Shown here piece after piece: positions 33,112-41,709 of a DNA stretch of 64,000 nt. The position numbers and the translations under genes are program-made. The notes below the pieces were generated by a model that made no database searches, was not told where the DNA came from, and saw only the letters and a program-made list of their open reading frames with translations. How positions within the stretch are numbered: the first letter of the stretch is position 1; each line of letters begins with the position of its first letter. The stretch comes from Deinococcales bacterium. GTDB lineage: Bacteria; Deinococcota; Deinococci; Deinococcales; JAAFIG01. The stretch covers positions 17,050 through 81,049 of the forward strand of contig JANXTZ010000055.1 in assembly GCA_025352125.1 (NCBI GenBank), in the 5' to 3' direction.

Positions 33112-33117
33112 TACAAT
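33112..33117 (+). promoter_or_regulatory. Possible -10 box of the 5'-nucleotidase gene
   Basis: TACAAT lies 31 bp before the ATG at 33,149, leaving room for the AAGGAGG ribosome site. No good -35 is visible. Confidence 0.35.
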
Positions 33118-33148
33118 AAAGCTCGAAACCATCTCCAAGGAGGAATTT

Positions 33149-34795
33149 ATGAGCATTTCAAGGCGCGATATTTTAAAACTGTTGGGCATCACCGGCGCAG
33201 CCAGCGCGATTCAGACCAGCAATCAAGCGGCAGCCCAAGGCAGCAACCTGACTTTCACCATCCTGCACTCCAACGACACCCATGACCACCTCGAGCCAAC
33301 CACCTACACGGGCAAAGACGCGGCGGGCAAAGATTTTAAACTCGAGTACGGCGGCGTTGGACGCATCAAAGCCGTGGTTGACAGCCTCAAGGAAACTTCG
33401 ATCAACCCTGTTGTTTTGGACGCGGGCGATGTCTTTACCGGCACGATATACGGCATGATTTACAAAGGTCTGGCAGACCTGGCATACATGGAAGCCTTTG
33501 GCGTGCAAGCCCAGACCATCGGCAACCACGAATTTGACAACGGACCCAGCCAACTTGCCGAGTACATCAAAAACGCCAGCTTCCCAGTGGTCAGCGCCAA
33601 CATCGACGCCAGTGCCGACCCACTCTTAAAAAGCCTAATCAAACCCAGCACGATCATCAATATCGCAGGGCAAAAAGTCGGCATTGTCGGCGTCACCACG
33701 CCAGAAACCCCGATCACCTCGAGTCCTGGCGATACGGTCAAATTCCTTGACCCACTGACCAGCGTGCAAAAAGCCGTCGATGATTTGCGCAGCCAAGGCA
33801 TTACCAAAATAATTTTGCTCTCGCACCTGGGTTACAGCCAAGACCTCAAGCTTGCGCCGCAACTCAAAGGCGTTGGCGTGATTGTCGGCGGTCACTCGCA
33901 CACTCCCCTCGGCAAATACGAGGGCAACGGTTTACCTGCCAGTGAGGGCAGTTACCCCACCGTTTTAACAGACAGCAACGGCAAAACCATTTTGATCACC
34001 CAGGTCTGGGAATGGGGCAAGTTTTACGGCAGCCTGCGCCTCAGCATGAACGGTGACGGCGTGCCTGTAGGTTGGAAAGGTACGGTCACACCAGTCACCG
34101 CCGCCTTCAAAGCCGACACGCGCCTGCAAGCCACCCTCAAAGCCTTCACCGTGCCACTGGAGGGCTTCCGAAAAACCGTGGTCGGCGCGAGTGCCGTCAA
34201 ACTGAACGGCGAACGCGGCGATGTCCGCAAACGCGAAACCAACCTTTCTAACCTGATTGCCGACGCCAACCTGTGGCGCACCAAAAACCTGGGCACGACC
34301 ATCAGCCTGCAAAACGGCGGTGGCGTCCGCGCCAGCATTCAAGCCGGTCCAATCACCCAAGGCGACATCCTGACGGTTCAACCCTTTGGTAACACCCTTT
34401 TTGTACTCGAGATTACTGGCAGCGAACTCAAAGCCGCCCTCGAGAATGGCGTCAGCCAATGGGAGGCGGGCGCAGGACGGTTCTTGCAAGTCTCGGGACT
34501 CAAATACACGTTTGACCTGGCGCAAAAACCAGGCTCGAGGGTAACGGATGTGCAAATTGGTACTGCCAAAGACGGCTTCAAACCGCTCGATTCTGCGGCA
34601 ACCTTCAAGGTTGTGACCAACAACTTTGTGGCTGGCGGCGGCGACGGTTTTGACATGCTCAAAAATGCCAAAGGATCAAGGCTTGACACGTACCTGCCCG
34701 ATTACTCGGTCATGAGCGATTACGTGCAATTTTTGAAAACCGTGGACATTGGACTCGAGGGACGAATCACGATTTTGAACGAACCAAAAGCTTAA
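33149..34795 (+). CDS. Exported 5'-nucleotidase / 2',3'-cyclic phosphodiesterase family protein (UshA-like)
   Basis: This 548-residue periplasmic metallophosphatase has a Tat-type signal (SRRDILKLLGITGAAS). The metallophosphoesterase domain shows ILHSNDTHDHLEP, VVLDAGDVFTG, TIGNHEFDNG and GGHSHTPLG. The C-terminal substrate domain has LQNGGGVRASIQAG and GGGDGF. It should release nucleosides and phosphate from nucleotides outside the cytoplasm. The ATG at 33,149 is preceded by AAGGAGGAATTT. Open codons upstream to 32,918 are non-coding in character. Confidence 0.93.
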   Translation: MSISRRDILKLLGITGAASAIQTSNQAAAQGSNLTFTILHSNDTHDHLEPTTYTGKDAAGKDFKLEYGGVGRIKAVVDSLKETSINPVVLDAGDVFTGTIYGMIYKGLADLAYMEAFGVQAQTIGNHEFDNGPSQLAEYIKNASFPVVSANIDASADPLLKSLIKPSTIINIAGQKVGIVGVTTPETPITSSPGDTVKFLDPLTSVQKAVDDLRSQGITKIILLSHLGYSQDLKLAPQLKGVGVIVGGHSHTPLGKYEGNGLPASEGSYPTVLTDSNGKTILITQVWEWGKFYGSLRLSMNGDGVPVGWKGTVTPVTAAFKADTRLQATLKAFTVPLEGFRKTVVGASAVKLNGERGDVRKRETNLSNLIADANLWRTKNLGTTISLQNGGGVRASIQAGPITQGDILTVQPFGNTLFVLEITGSELKAALENGVSQWEAGAGRFLQVSGLKYTFDLAQKPGSRVTDVQIGTAKDGFKPLDSAATFKVVTNNFVAGGGDGFDMLKNAKGSRLDTYLPDYSVMSDYVQFLKTVDIGLEGRITILNEPKA

Positions 34796-34809
34796 ACATC
34801 AGGTCAATG

Positions 34810-34839
34810 AAAAGCTCGAGTGTTGATGCTCGGGCTTTT
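34810..34839 (+). terminator. Terminator of the nucleotidase gene
   Basis: The stem AAAAGCTCGAG/CTCGGGCTTTT has one wobble pair and an 8-base loop, followed by CTATTTTTTG. Confidence 0.8.
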
Positions 34840-34852
34840 CTATTTTTTGTGC

Positions 34853-34881
34853 TTGTCAGCTTTGAAAGCCTGTGATAAACT
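34853..34881 (+). promoter_or_regulatory. Promoter of tRNA-Trp
   Basis: TTGTCA and TAAACT are separated by 17 bp. Transcription should start near 34,888, 25 bp before the mature tRNA. Confidence 0.6.
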
Positions 34882-34912
34882 CGTCCACGCCAAACGAAGT
34901 TTGGACAGGCGA

Positions 34913-34988
34913 GGGTTGTTAGCTCAGCCGGTAGAGCGATGGTCTCCAAAACCATAGGTCGTAGGTTCGAGCCCTGCACGACCCGCCA
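34913..34988 (+). tRNA. trnW: tRNA-Trp (anticodon CCA)
   Basis: A full cloverleaf can be drawn: acceptor GGGTTGT/ACGACCC, D stem GCTC/GAGC, anticodon stem ATGGT/ACCAT with loop CTCCAAA (anticodon CCA at 34,946-34,948), T stem GTAGG/CCTGC with loop TTCGAGC, discriminator G and an encoded CCA. It stands as a single-gene unit with its own promoter and terminator. Confidence 0.97.
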
Positions 34989-34991
34989 AGA

Positions 34992-35018
34992 AAAAACCCT
35001 GTGATAAACGGGGTTTTT
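34992..35018 (+). terminator. Terminator after tRNA-Trp
   Basis: AAAAACCC and GGGTTTTT pair around an 11-base loop, with the final T-run directly attached. Confidence 0.8.
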
Positions 35019-35430
35019 GCATTTCAGGATTTCTCGAGCTTGCTGCTTTTTCTCGAGCGTGACCAATGGCGTATGCAACGGAGTGTTAATTCAGTGTTGT
35101 TCAAATTTGTTGGTGACAAGGTACGGGTTTGGTTCTTTGAAGATCATGACCGCAGTGTACCGAGCATGTATACCGAACCATGTCCAAAACTCGTCAGATC
35201 AAGCTCGAGAATCCCACGTTGTGCTGTGCGATGGGCATGATCTTTGTGTTCATGTCCCAACTCAATTGCCTGGAGTCAGCCTGGTTGCTGCGTCTCACCA
35301 GAATTGACGAACAACCATAAAAGTTTATTAAGCTCATGATCTTCAATACGATTCTCGATCTTTTCCAAAGATTTTTTGTTCTGTTCATTGTCTCCCAATC
35401 GCCGCAACAATTTTCTGACAGAGTACAGCC
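35019..35430. other. 412-bp stretch without a convincing gene
   Basis: Short frames on both strands here have no ribosome sites, recognisable protein pattern or consistent codon use. A possible promoter for the DUF3467-type gene is TTGACG (35,303) with TATTAA (35,325) at 16 bp spacing. Four CTCGAG copies, or near-copies, occur at its left end. I see nothing else. Confidence 0.5.
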
Positions 35431-35721
35431 ATGAATGACAACCAAGGTGAAGTTCGTTTGGACTTGAGTTCTGACACCGCCCAAGGCAAATTTACAAATT
35501 TTGCCTTGATTTCGCACACCGCCAACGAATTCGTCTTCGATTTTGCGTTCAGCCTTCCAGGTCAACCCTCGCAGGTCGTCTCGAGGGTGATCACCAGTCC
35601 GCGCCACGCCAAAGCCTTTCTTCAGGCACTAGCCGAAAATATCAGGCGTTACGAGGCAAGTTTTGGTGAAATTCAGGAAGTTGCGGTGCGCGAACCAGGC
35701 TCGAGAACCCAGACCAATTGA
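35431..35721 (+). CDS. DUF3467-type small conserved protein
   Basis: This 96-residue protein has the DUF3467 pattern as I remember it: YANF-like KFTNFALISHTANEFVFDF, then LPGQPSQVVSRVITSPRHAKAFLQALAENIRRYEASFGEI. The family is widespread and of unknown function; it is acidic and probably cytosolic. No operon partner is on the same strand. Its C-terminus converges on the Nudix gene with nine bases between. Confidence 0.83.
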   Translation: MNDNQGEVRLDLSSDTAQGKFTNFALISHTANEFVFDFAFSLPGQPSQVVSRVITSPRHAKAFLQALAENIRRYEASFGEIQEVAVREPGSRTQTN

Positions 35722-35730
35722 TCTCGAGCC

Positions 35731-36189
35731 TTAACGCCAGAATGCCGCTGTTTGCCCTGCCAGCGCATCTTGCAGTCGAGGCACATGATTTGGGCTGAAC
35801 GGTGTCGGTAATTCGAGCGGATCAAACCACTCAAGCGCCAATGATTCTGCATCAAGCTCTAGTTTGCCGCCAGTCACACGGCACTCGAACAGGCTGGTGA
35901 TGTACTGAATCACGCGTCCGTCGAGGTAGCCCATGGTGGTGATTTCGGGTGCGGAATACATGCCGATCAAGCGCACCACCTCGACTTCCAAACCCGTCTC
36001 TTCGCGGACTTCCCGCACGCAAGCTTGCGCCACCGATTCACCAAGCTCGAGTCCACCGCCTGGTAAATTCCAAAAACCGTTGTCGCTGCGTTGTTGCAAC
36101 AACACCCGCCCAAGCTTGTCACGTATGAAGGCTGTGGCGCTGACCCGCAGGCTGGTTGCGGTTCCGCCGTAAGGTGGCTCGAGCCTCAT
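35731..36189 (-). CDS. Nudix hydrolase
   Basis: This 152-residue protein has the complete Nudix box G-x5-E-x7-REVREETGL (residues about 45-67), preceded by GFWNLPGG. It hydrolyses a nucleoside diphosphate linked to another group; the substrate cannot be read from the sequence. The start ATG overlaps the stop of the upstream membrane protein gene as ATGA (36,186-36,189), so the two are coupled. Confidence 0.92.
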   Translation of the reverse strand: MRLEPPYGGTATSLRVSATAFIRDKLGRVLLQQRSDNGFWNLPGGGLELGESVAQACVREVREETGLEVEVVRLIGMYSAPEITTMGYLDGRVIQYITSLFECRVTGGKLELDAESLALEWFDPLELPTPFSPNHVPRLQDALAGQTAAFWR

Positions 36190-36509
36190 TTTTTGTTGAT
36201 TTCAGAGCGTACATTCACGCTGGCTTGCTGCGACCAGAAGGCGGTCAAAATCACGGTGGGGATGAACAAGAGGTTCAAACCCGCCTCGGTTTCAAAGAAT
36301 TTGACGCCCAGTTTGATCAGGATCAAACGTAAAATCAGCACGCCTGCAAACGCCAGCAGCACCTTCCACCAGGTTCGTTTGAGCACGGCAAAATAATTTG
36401 CCAGCGTGAATTCTTTCATGGCGGCTTTGAACGGGTGTTTTTGAGCCTCGAGCAACTTTTGTTCCACTTCACGGCGGCTTAATTTCTCTTCACGACGAGC
36501 GTTTCCCAT
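36186..36509 (-). CDS. Small conserved membrane protein
   Basis: This 107-residue protein has a basic, helical N-terminus (residues 1-40), two hydrophobic segments ([19 protein letters not shown] and [15 protein letters not shown]) and a polar tail. I do not recognise the family. It precedes and overlaps the Nudix gene, and its start faces the divergent era gene 93 bp away. Confidence 0.7.
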   Translation of the reverse strand: MGNARREEKLSRREVEQKLLEAQKHPFKAAMKEFTLANYFAVLKRTWWKVLLAFAGVLILRLILIKLGVKFFETEAGLNLLFIPTVILTAFWSQQASVNVRSEINKK

Positions 36510-36602
36510 AGTCCGCCAAGATTACCAAAAATTTTGCAGTCTGAACACTGTGGGTCATTTAAGCCTGTTCAAACGCAAGCTCGGGTGAGATACTGCATTT
36601 CT

Positions 36603-37541
36603 ATGACCGACTCGAGAATTCCGAGTGATGACCTCCAAACAGACATCACCAACCCCAACACCCACGCCGGTTTCGTTGCAATTGTGGGCAAGCCCAACGT
36701 TGGCAAGTCCACGTTGTTAAACGCCATGATGGGCGTGAAGATTGCCCCCGTGACAGATCGTCCTCAGACCACGCGGCGCGGCGTTCGCGGCATTTCAACC
36801 ATATCAAACCGCCAGGCTGTGTTTGTGGACACCCCAGGGGTTCACAAGCCCAAAGACGCGCTGGGCAAGTACATGAACGACGAGGTGCATTCCGCCCTCG
36901 CCGATGTGGACGCCGTGATCTGGGTGGTGGACTTGCGCCGTCCGCCAAGCGACGAGGACGCGATGGTGGCTCGAGCCTTGAAAGGTTTTTCCAGACCGCT
37001 CTGGGTTGTGGGCAACAAGCTCGATGCGGCAAAATACCCCGACGAAGCCATGAGCCATTACATCAAACTGCTCGAGCAAACTGAGTTCAACCAAGTGCGG
37101 CTGAGCGCCCAAAACGATTGGAATGCGGTGGCGGGGCTGCTCGAGGAAGTCATGGCGATTTTACCAAAAAACCCGTTTTTCTTTCCTGGCGCGGGCAAGT
37201 CAGATCAACCCAAAGAAGTCTGGGCTGCCGAACTGGTGCGCGAGGAAGCCATGAAAGCCTTGTACGAGGAACTGCCGTACACCGTGGCAACCCGCGTGAC
37301 CTCCTGGGAACAACGTGCGGACGGCATGAACATGATTCAAGCCGAAATCATCGTCGAAAAAATGCAGCACCGCAGCATGGTGATCGGCAAGGGCGGTGCG
37401 ATGATCAAAAAAATTGGGCAACGCACCCGCAAGCAACTCGAGGTCTTCTTGTCGGCGCGGGTGTTCCTGGGTCTGGAAGTCATTGTGATTGCACAATGGC
37501 GCAGCGACCAAGAGGCACTGCGCGAACTGGGTTACGAATAA
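36603..37541 (+). CDS. era: GTPase Era
   Basis: This 312-residue essential GTPase binds 16S rRNA and helps 30S assembly. Its GTPase domain shows G1 GKPNVGKST, switch region TTRRGVRG, G3 DTPGVHKP and G4 NKLD. The C-terminal KH domain contains [19 protein letters not shown]. The ATG at 36,603 is used because it sits just before the conserved [13 protein letters not shown] start. A GATACT box eight bases upstream suggests a nearly leaderless message. Confidence 0.97.
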   Translation: MTDSRIPSDDLQTDITNPNTHAGFVAIVGKPNVGKSTLLNAMMGVKIAPVTDRPQTTRRGVRGISTISNRQAVFVDTPGVHKPKDALGKYMNDEVHSALADVDAVIWVVDLRRPPSDEDAMVARALKGFSRPLWVVGNKLDAAKYPDEAMSHYIKLLEQTEFNQVRLSAQNDWNAVAGLLEEVMAILPKNPFFFPGAGKSDQPKEVWAAELVREEAMKALYEELPYTVATRVTSWEQRADGMNMIQAEIIVEKMQHRSMVIGKGGAMIKKIGQRTRKQLEVFLSARVFLGLEVIVIAQWRSDQEALRELGYE

Positions 37542-37562
37542 ATTCTCGAGCCAGCAATGTTC

Positions 37563-37595
37563 AAGAAAATCCTCAAGAACGGGGATTCTTTTTTT
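37563..37595 (+). terminator. Terminator of era
   Basis: An imperfect AAGAAAATCC/GGGGATTCTT stem is followed by seven T residues. Confidence 0.7.
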
Positions 37596-37857
37596 GCCTC
37601 GAGAATTTATTCATCTCGAGCAACGTTCCACGAACGATTGGAAATTTGACGGGCGTCTGTTCGGCGTCAAACTTTAACCCTCGAGCGACACGTTTTGAGT
37701 CACCTGCAATGTTCTGCGGGTGATTCTTTCGAGTCTGAAAAGTCAATCCAGGAAACAAAAATTCATTCCTGTTACCGCCATGTGACCGTTGATCTCCCAA
37801 ACTGATGTCAGTTCGAGCCTGCAAACTCGAGCGTCCAGGATTTGGGAGGTCTTGAAT
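37596..37857. other. Intergenic region upstream of the Ig-domain lipoprotein gene
   Basis: The 316-bp gap between 37,542 and 37,857 holds the era terminator and then no gene. An imperfect hairpin (about 37,699-37,728, GAGTCACCTGC against GCGGGTGATTC) may be a leader structure. Several CTCGAG copies occur. No convincing promoter hexamers are seen. Confidence 0.45.
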
Positions 37858-39522
37858 ATGAATGCCATAAAAGTTTTGAAATCCAGAACCCTGCAACGGT
37901 TGTTGGTCACGTTCGGTTTGCTCTCAAGCTTGAACGCCTGCCCGCAGTCTCCGCCGCCCGACACCACATCCCCCACCATGCTCATCAGTTCGCCCGCGAC
38001 CGGCTCGAGCAACGTTTCAAAGCTGGCAGCCTTGACCATCAAATTCTCCGAAGCCATGCAGCAAAGCTCCGTGCAGGTCAGCTCGAGTTTGCCGATAGTC
38101 CTTGGGACTCCGATTTGGAGCGATGACAGCACGGCGGTGTTCGACCCTCCAGGCGATTGGCAACTCGGCTCGAGTTACACGTTGTCCGTTGAGGGCAAAG
38201 ACTTGGCGGGCAATGCGCTAACGGGCACCAAAACCATCAGTTTTCAAACCGTGGCAGCAATTGACACCACGCCGCCCAACGTGCCAACCAACCTCAAAGC
38301 CACGGCAGGTGAGAATAAATTCTTGCTCGAGTGGACCGCCAACACTGAAACCGACCTTGCGGGTTACAACGTCTTTCTGGGTGAGAGCAGCGATAACGTG
38401 GTCAGTTCGGTGTTTGTGGCTAAACCTGGCGTCAGTACCACCGTCACGGGTTTGACCAACGGTAAAACTTACTTTTTTGCCCTGGACGCGCAGGACGCCA
38501 ACGGCAACCACTCGCCGCGATCAGTGGTCGCTTCGGTCACGCCCAAAGATGTCACACCACCCACGCTGACCTCAAGCGAACCCGCGAATTTGGCAAGCAA
38601 TTTGACTTTGGTGCAGACCATAAAGGTCACGTTTTCCGAACCGATTGATACCAGCGCCTTTGCAATAGACGGTTGCACCAAAAACGCCAGCACCTGTCCA
38701 GCCGGAAGCCTGAACCTGACCAAACTTGGCGCACCAGTCTTCAGTGCGGGCAACACCGTGGCGACCTTCACGCCGAGCAACGATTTGTTTGCGGGCGGTG
38801 GAACATTTGTTGTGACACTGACCGCCAAAGACCTTGCGGGCAATACCTTAACTGGGCGCAACACCCTCGAGTTCTCGGTACAAATCCCACCAGACACCAC
38901 CGCTCCCACCGTGCAAGGGGTGCTCGAGAATCTGGATGTGGACAACCGTGCCACGATTCGCTTTGATTTCAGTGAAGCCGTCGATCATGCCAGCGCCGAG
39001 GCAGCGTTCCTCAGTGCGCCAGTGATTTCTTGCACCTGGACTTGGACGCTCAACAGTGCCAAGTGCGTTTCCAAAACCTTTCTCGAGCAACTGACCACCT
39101 ACACCATCACGATGGGAACGGGTGTGAAGGACACGGCTGGCAATCAGATGCTTGCGCCATTCCAATTCAGTTTCCTGACCAAAAACGCGCCACCTCGAGT
39201 GGTGAAATTCAGTCCAGTTACAAATTTATTTTGCAATGCGGGCATCAGTGCGCCAATTGTCATTACCTTTTCTGAACCGATGAGCACTGGCACTGGTGGC
39301 GCGTTTAGTGGAACGGTGAATGGTCAAACACTTACTGGCGGCGCGATCACCTGGAGTGCTGATGCAACTGTCATGACCTTCACGCCTGGCGCTGCTTATG
39401 GTTACGGTAAAACGGTCGCCTGGAAATTGACAACAGGGGCTTCTGACGAAAGTGGCAAAACCATGACCGCCGAAAGAACAGCTTCGTTCTGTACCGAAAA
39501 TCAAATCATCGGCGGTATTTGA
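37858..39522 (+). CDS. Lipoprotein with bacterial Ig-like (SbsA/Big_5) and fibronectin III domains
   Basis: This 554-residue surface lipoprotein (LLSSLNAC lipobox, acyl-Cys about residue 28) has a Pro-rich linker, then repeated modules that open DTTxPT and contain KFSEAM or TFSEPI, the mark of SbsA-type Ig domains. One fibronectin-III-like module (about residues 140-235, FLLEWTANTETDLAGYNVF) lies between them. About four Ig modules follow to the C-terminus. It is likely an adhesion or cell-surface structural protein. The ATG at 37,858 has GGGAGG upstream. The next lipoprotein gene starts 32 bp after it. Confidence 0.85.
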   Translation: MNAIKVLKSRTLQRLLVTFGLLSSLNACPQSPPPDTTSPTMLISSPATGSSNVSKLAALTIKFSEAMQQSSVQVSSSLPIVLGTPIWSDDSTAVFDPPGDWQLGSSYTLSVEGKDLAGNALTGTKTISFQTVAAIDTTPPNVPTNLKATAGENKFLLEWTANTETDLAGYNVFLGESSDNVVSSVFVAKPGVSTTVTGLTNGKTYFFALDAQDANGNHSPRSVVASVTPKDVTPPTLTSSEPANLASNLTLVQTIKVTFSEPIDTSAFAIDGCTKNASTCPAGSLNLTKLGAPVFSAGNTVATFTPSNDLFAGGGTFVVTLTAKDLAGNTLTGRNTLEFSVQIPPDTTAPTVQGVLENLDVDNRATIRFDFSEAVDHASAEAAFLSAPVISCTWTWTLNSAKCVSKTFLEQLTTYTITMGTGVKDTAGNQMLAPFQFSFLTKNAPPRVVKFSPVTNLFCNAGISAPIVITFSEPMSTGTGGAFSGTVNGQTLTGGAITWSADATVMTFTPGAAYGYGKTVAWKLTTGASDESGKTMTAERTASFCTENQIIGGI

Positions 39523-39554
39523 TTCTCCATCTCTCAAGTAAGGAAAGGTGAACC

Positions 39555-41642
39555 ATGCAAAACAAAATTGTCCAACTGTTAATCTTGATCTTGGTGCTCG
39601 TCGGTTGCACGCAACCCGTCACACCGCCACCGCCCGATGTGGTCGTGCGCGACCAAGCCAAAGTCCTTGACCCTGCCACCCGCAGTGCCCTCGAGGAGTT
39701 CAAAACCGACGGCACACTGGTTTTTACGGGCAATGTCAGTACCAAAACAGGGGATGTGATGGTGTCTGCCCCGAGCAAAAATGCGCCAGATGGCTTGTTG
39801 CGCAAAGTCGTCTCAATTCAAACTGCGAATGGCAAAACCGTGGTGCAGACCGAACAAGCCAAGCTCGGCGATGTGATCAAAACGGGAACGCTGGATGCCT
39901 CAAAACATTTGACCGAAGCCGACTCTGAAAGTGTCACACCGCTTGTTGCTGGCGTTCATCAAACTCGAGCCGCCAGAGGCATTGGATTGTCTTATTCGAT
40001 TGATACTGTGCTTTACGACAAGGACGGCGACACCAAAACCACCAACGATCAGATCAAAGCCTCGGGCACGCTCAGCCTCGACCCAGTTTTTGACGCGCAC
40101 ATCGGGTTTCATTGCGGATTTCTATGCACCGACCCCGACATCGATTTCAAGTTTCAGGTCGGGCTTCAAGAGAAAGCATCGCTCAAAATTGTTGCCAAAG
40201 TGGCGTTCAGCGCCAGCAAAGAAATACCCATTTTTACCCACCGTTTTAAACCCATCACCTTCTCGATTGGACCCATTCCGGTGGTGATTACCCCAATCTT
40301 TACCATCAAACTCAAACTCGACGGTTCTATCGGTGTCGATGTCACCTTCGAGGCGTCACAAACCCTGACCGCAGTGGCAGGTGTCAAATACACCGACAGC
40401 TTCAAAAACATTTCTGATATCAGCAATGTTTTCGATGCCACCGCAGGCGATTCGAAGGTCAACGCCAGCGTCAACGTAAAACTTCCTGTTCGTGCCGATT
40501 TCTTGTTGTACGGCGTGGTTGGACCTTATGTCGAACTGGTTGCTAAACTTGGTTTTGATGCCGTCATCCCCCGTGATCCTGTTTGGAAACTGTCTGGTGG
40601 CATTGAAGGCAATGTTGGATTGCATGTTGACATTTTGGGTTACACCAAAGACTTTTCGGCGAATTTGTTTGACCTCAGCAAAGAAATTGCCCAATCCACC
40701 AACGCCGCACCGACCATCAAGTTCCTCAATCCGAATCCCAATGAAAGTCTCTCGAGCGACGTGGGGCACAATTTCAGGGTCGAAGTTTCAGACCCCGAAG
40801 ATGGCAGCCAAGTCTGTTGCAGCGTAACGTTCAGCTCGAGCGTTGACGGTGTATTGGGCACAGCCACAGGTTTCCAACCCGAAGTTGGCGCGACCTTCAC
40901 CACGCTTGTTCAACGAACCATCACCGCCACCGCCAAGGACAGCAAGGGCAAAACCTCGAGCGCCACCGTGACCGTGAATGTCACCAACCCAGCGCCGACG
41001 GTTGCCATGTACTCACCAATTGCCAACGAGGAGTTCTTCAGGGGAGTCAGTTACAAGGTTTTGGGCACCAGCTTTGATACCAACGAAACCGATGCTGGGC
41101 ACAATTTGCTGGGCGCTCTGCCGTGCACCAGCCTCAGTTGGACAAGCTCGGTGGCTGGCGATTCCCTGCCCGTCACGGGTTGCGACCCTCGAGTGACTTT
41201 CTCTTCCAACGGTGCACGTACACTCACCCTGACAGGCACGGATGCTCGAGGGGCAACCGCAACTGCAACCGTCAATGTGAACGTCATCAACCCGCCAGCC
41301 AATCTTCCTCCTGTGGCAAACATCAGCAAACCTGCCAACAATATTTTTGTTGGACCAGATCAAGTCATTGACATTCTGGGCAGTGCCACCGACCCAGAAG
41401 GCGGTGCGGTCACACTTTCTTACGACATCACCTATCCGTTTGATGTTGCCACTGGCACTGGCACAACCACAAAAGTGATTACCGTGCCAGCCAGCGGCAA
41501 GTGGAAACCCTCCGATTCGATTGATTTCGGTACTGGTTGTCATGAAGCGGACTTCTTTTTGCGTTTGCGGCTTCATGCCAAAGACCCTCAGAACAACGAT
41601 GGCACAGACAAAGTGGTGCTTCACATCAACCAAATTTGTTAG
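39555..41642 (+). CDS. Large lipoprotein with C-terminal Ig-like repeats
   Basis: This 695-residue lipoprotein (LILVLVGCTQ lipobox, acyl-Cys about residue 18) has a long central domain without recognised motif (about residues 30-390; beta-rich, with a cysteine pair in GFHCGFLC). Three Ig-like/PKD-like modules follow (starting near NAAPTIKFLNPNPNESL, APTVAMYSPIANEEF and PVANISKPANNIFV). AAGGAAAGG precedes the ATG. It forms an operon with the preceding lipoprotein and ends at a very strong terminator. The function is probably cell-surface; no enzyme motif is seen. Confidence 0.82.
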   Translation: MQNKIVQLLILILVLVGCTQPVTPPPPDVVVRDQAKVLDPATRSALEEFKTDGTLVFTGNVSTKTGDVMVSAPSKNAPDGLLRKVVSIQTANGKTVVQTEQAKLGDVIKTGTLDASKHLTEADSESVTPLVAGVHQTRAARGIGLSYSIDTVLYDKDGDTKTTNDQIKASGTLSLDPVFDAHIGFHCGFLCTDPDIDFKFQVGLQEKASLKIVAKVAFSASKEIPIFTHRFKPITFSIGPIPVVITPIFTIKLKLDGSIGVDVTFEASQTLTAVAGVKYTDSFKNISDISNVFDATAGDSKVNASVNVKLPVRADFLLYGVVGPYVELVAKLGFDAVIPRDPVWKLSGGIEGNVGLHVDILGYTKDFSANLFDLSKEIAQSTNAAPTIKFLNPNPNESLSSDVGHNFRVEVSDPEDGSQVCCSVTFSSSVDGVLGTATGFQPEVGATFTTLVQRTITATAKDSKGKTSSATVTVNVTNPAPTVAMYSPIANEEFFRGVSYKVLGTSFDTNETDAGHNLLGALPCTSLSWTSSVAGDSLPVTGCDPRVTFSSNGARTLTLTGTDARGATATATVNVNVINPPANLPPVANISKPANNIFVGPDQVIDILGSATDPEGGAVTLSYDITYPFDVATGTGTTTKVITVPASGKWKPSDSIDFGTGCHEADFFLRLRLHAKDPQNNDGTDKVVLHINQIC

Positions 41643-41655
41643 ATCGAACAAAGCG

Positions 41656-41696
41656 AACACTGGCTCGAGCATTGTCGCTCGAGCCAGTGTTTTTTA
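41656..41696 (+). terminator. Strong terminator of the lipoprotein operon
   Basis: A perfect 15-bp stem (AACACTGGCTCGAGC, 41,656-41,670, with its complement at 41,677-41,691) has a 6-base loop and a following TTTTTATC. Each arm contains CTCGAG. It can also act on the minus strand for the permease fusion gene. Confidence 0.9.
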
Positions 41697-41709
41697 TCTC
41701 TCGAATGCT

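Noticed and set aside
34913..34988. tRNA-Trp as an integration site
   Set aside because: No second copy of the tRNA 3' end and no integrase gene are visible nearby.
35001..35307. Two overlapping plus-strand frames after tRNA-Trp
   Set aside because: They start inside the tRNA terminator, have no ribosome sites and give no recognisable protein.
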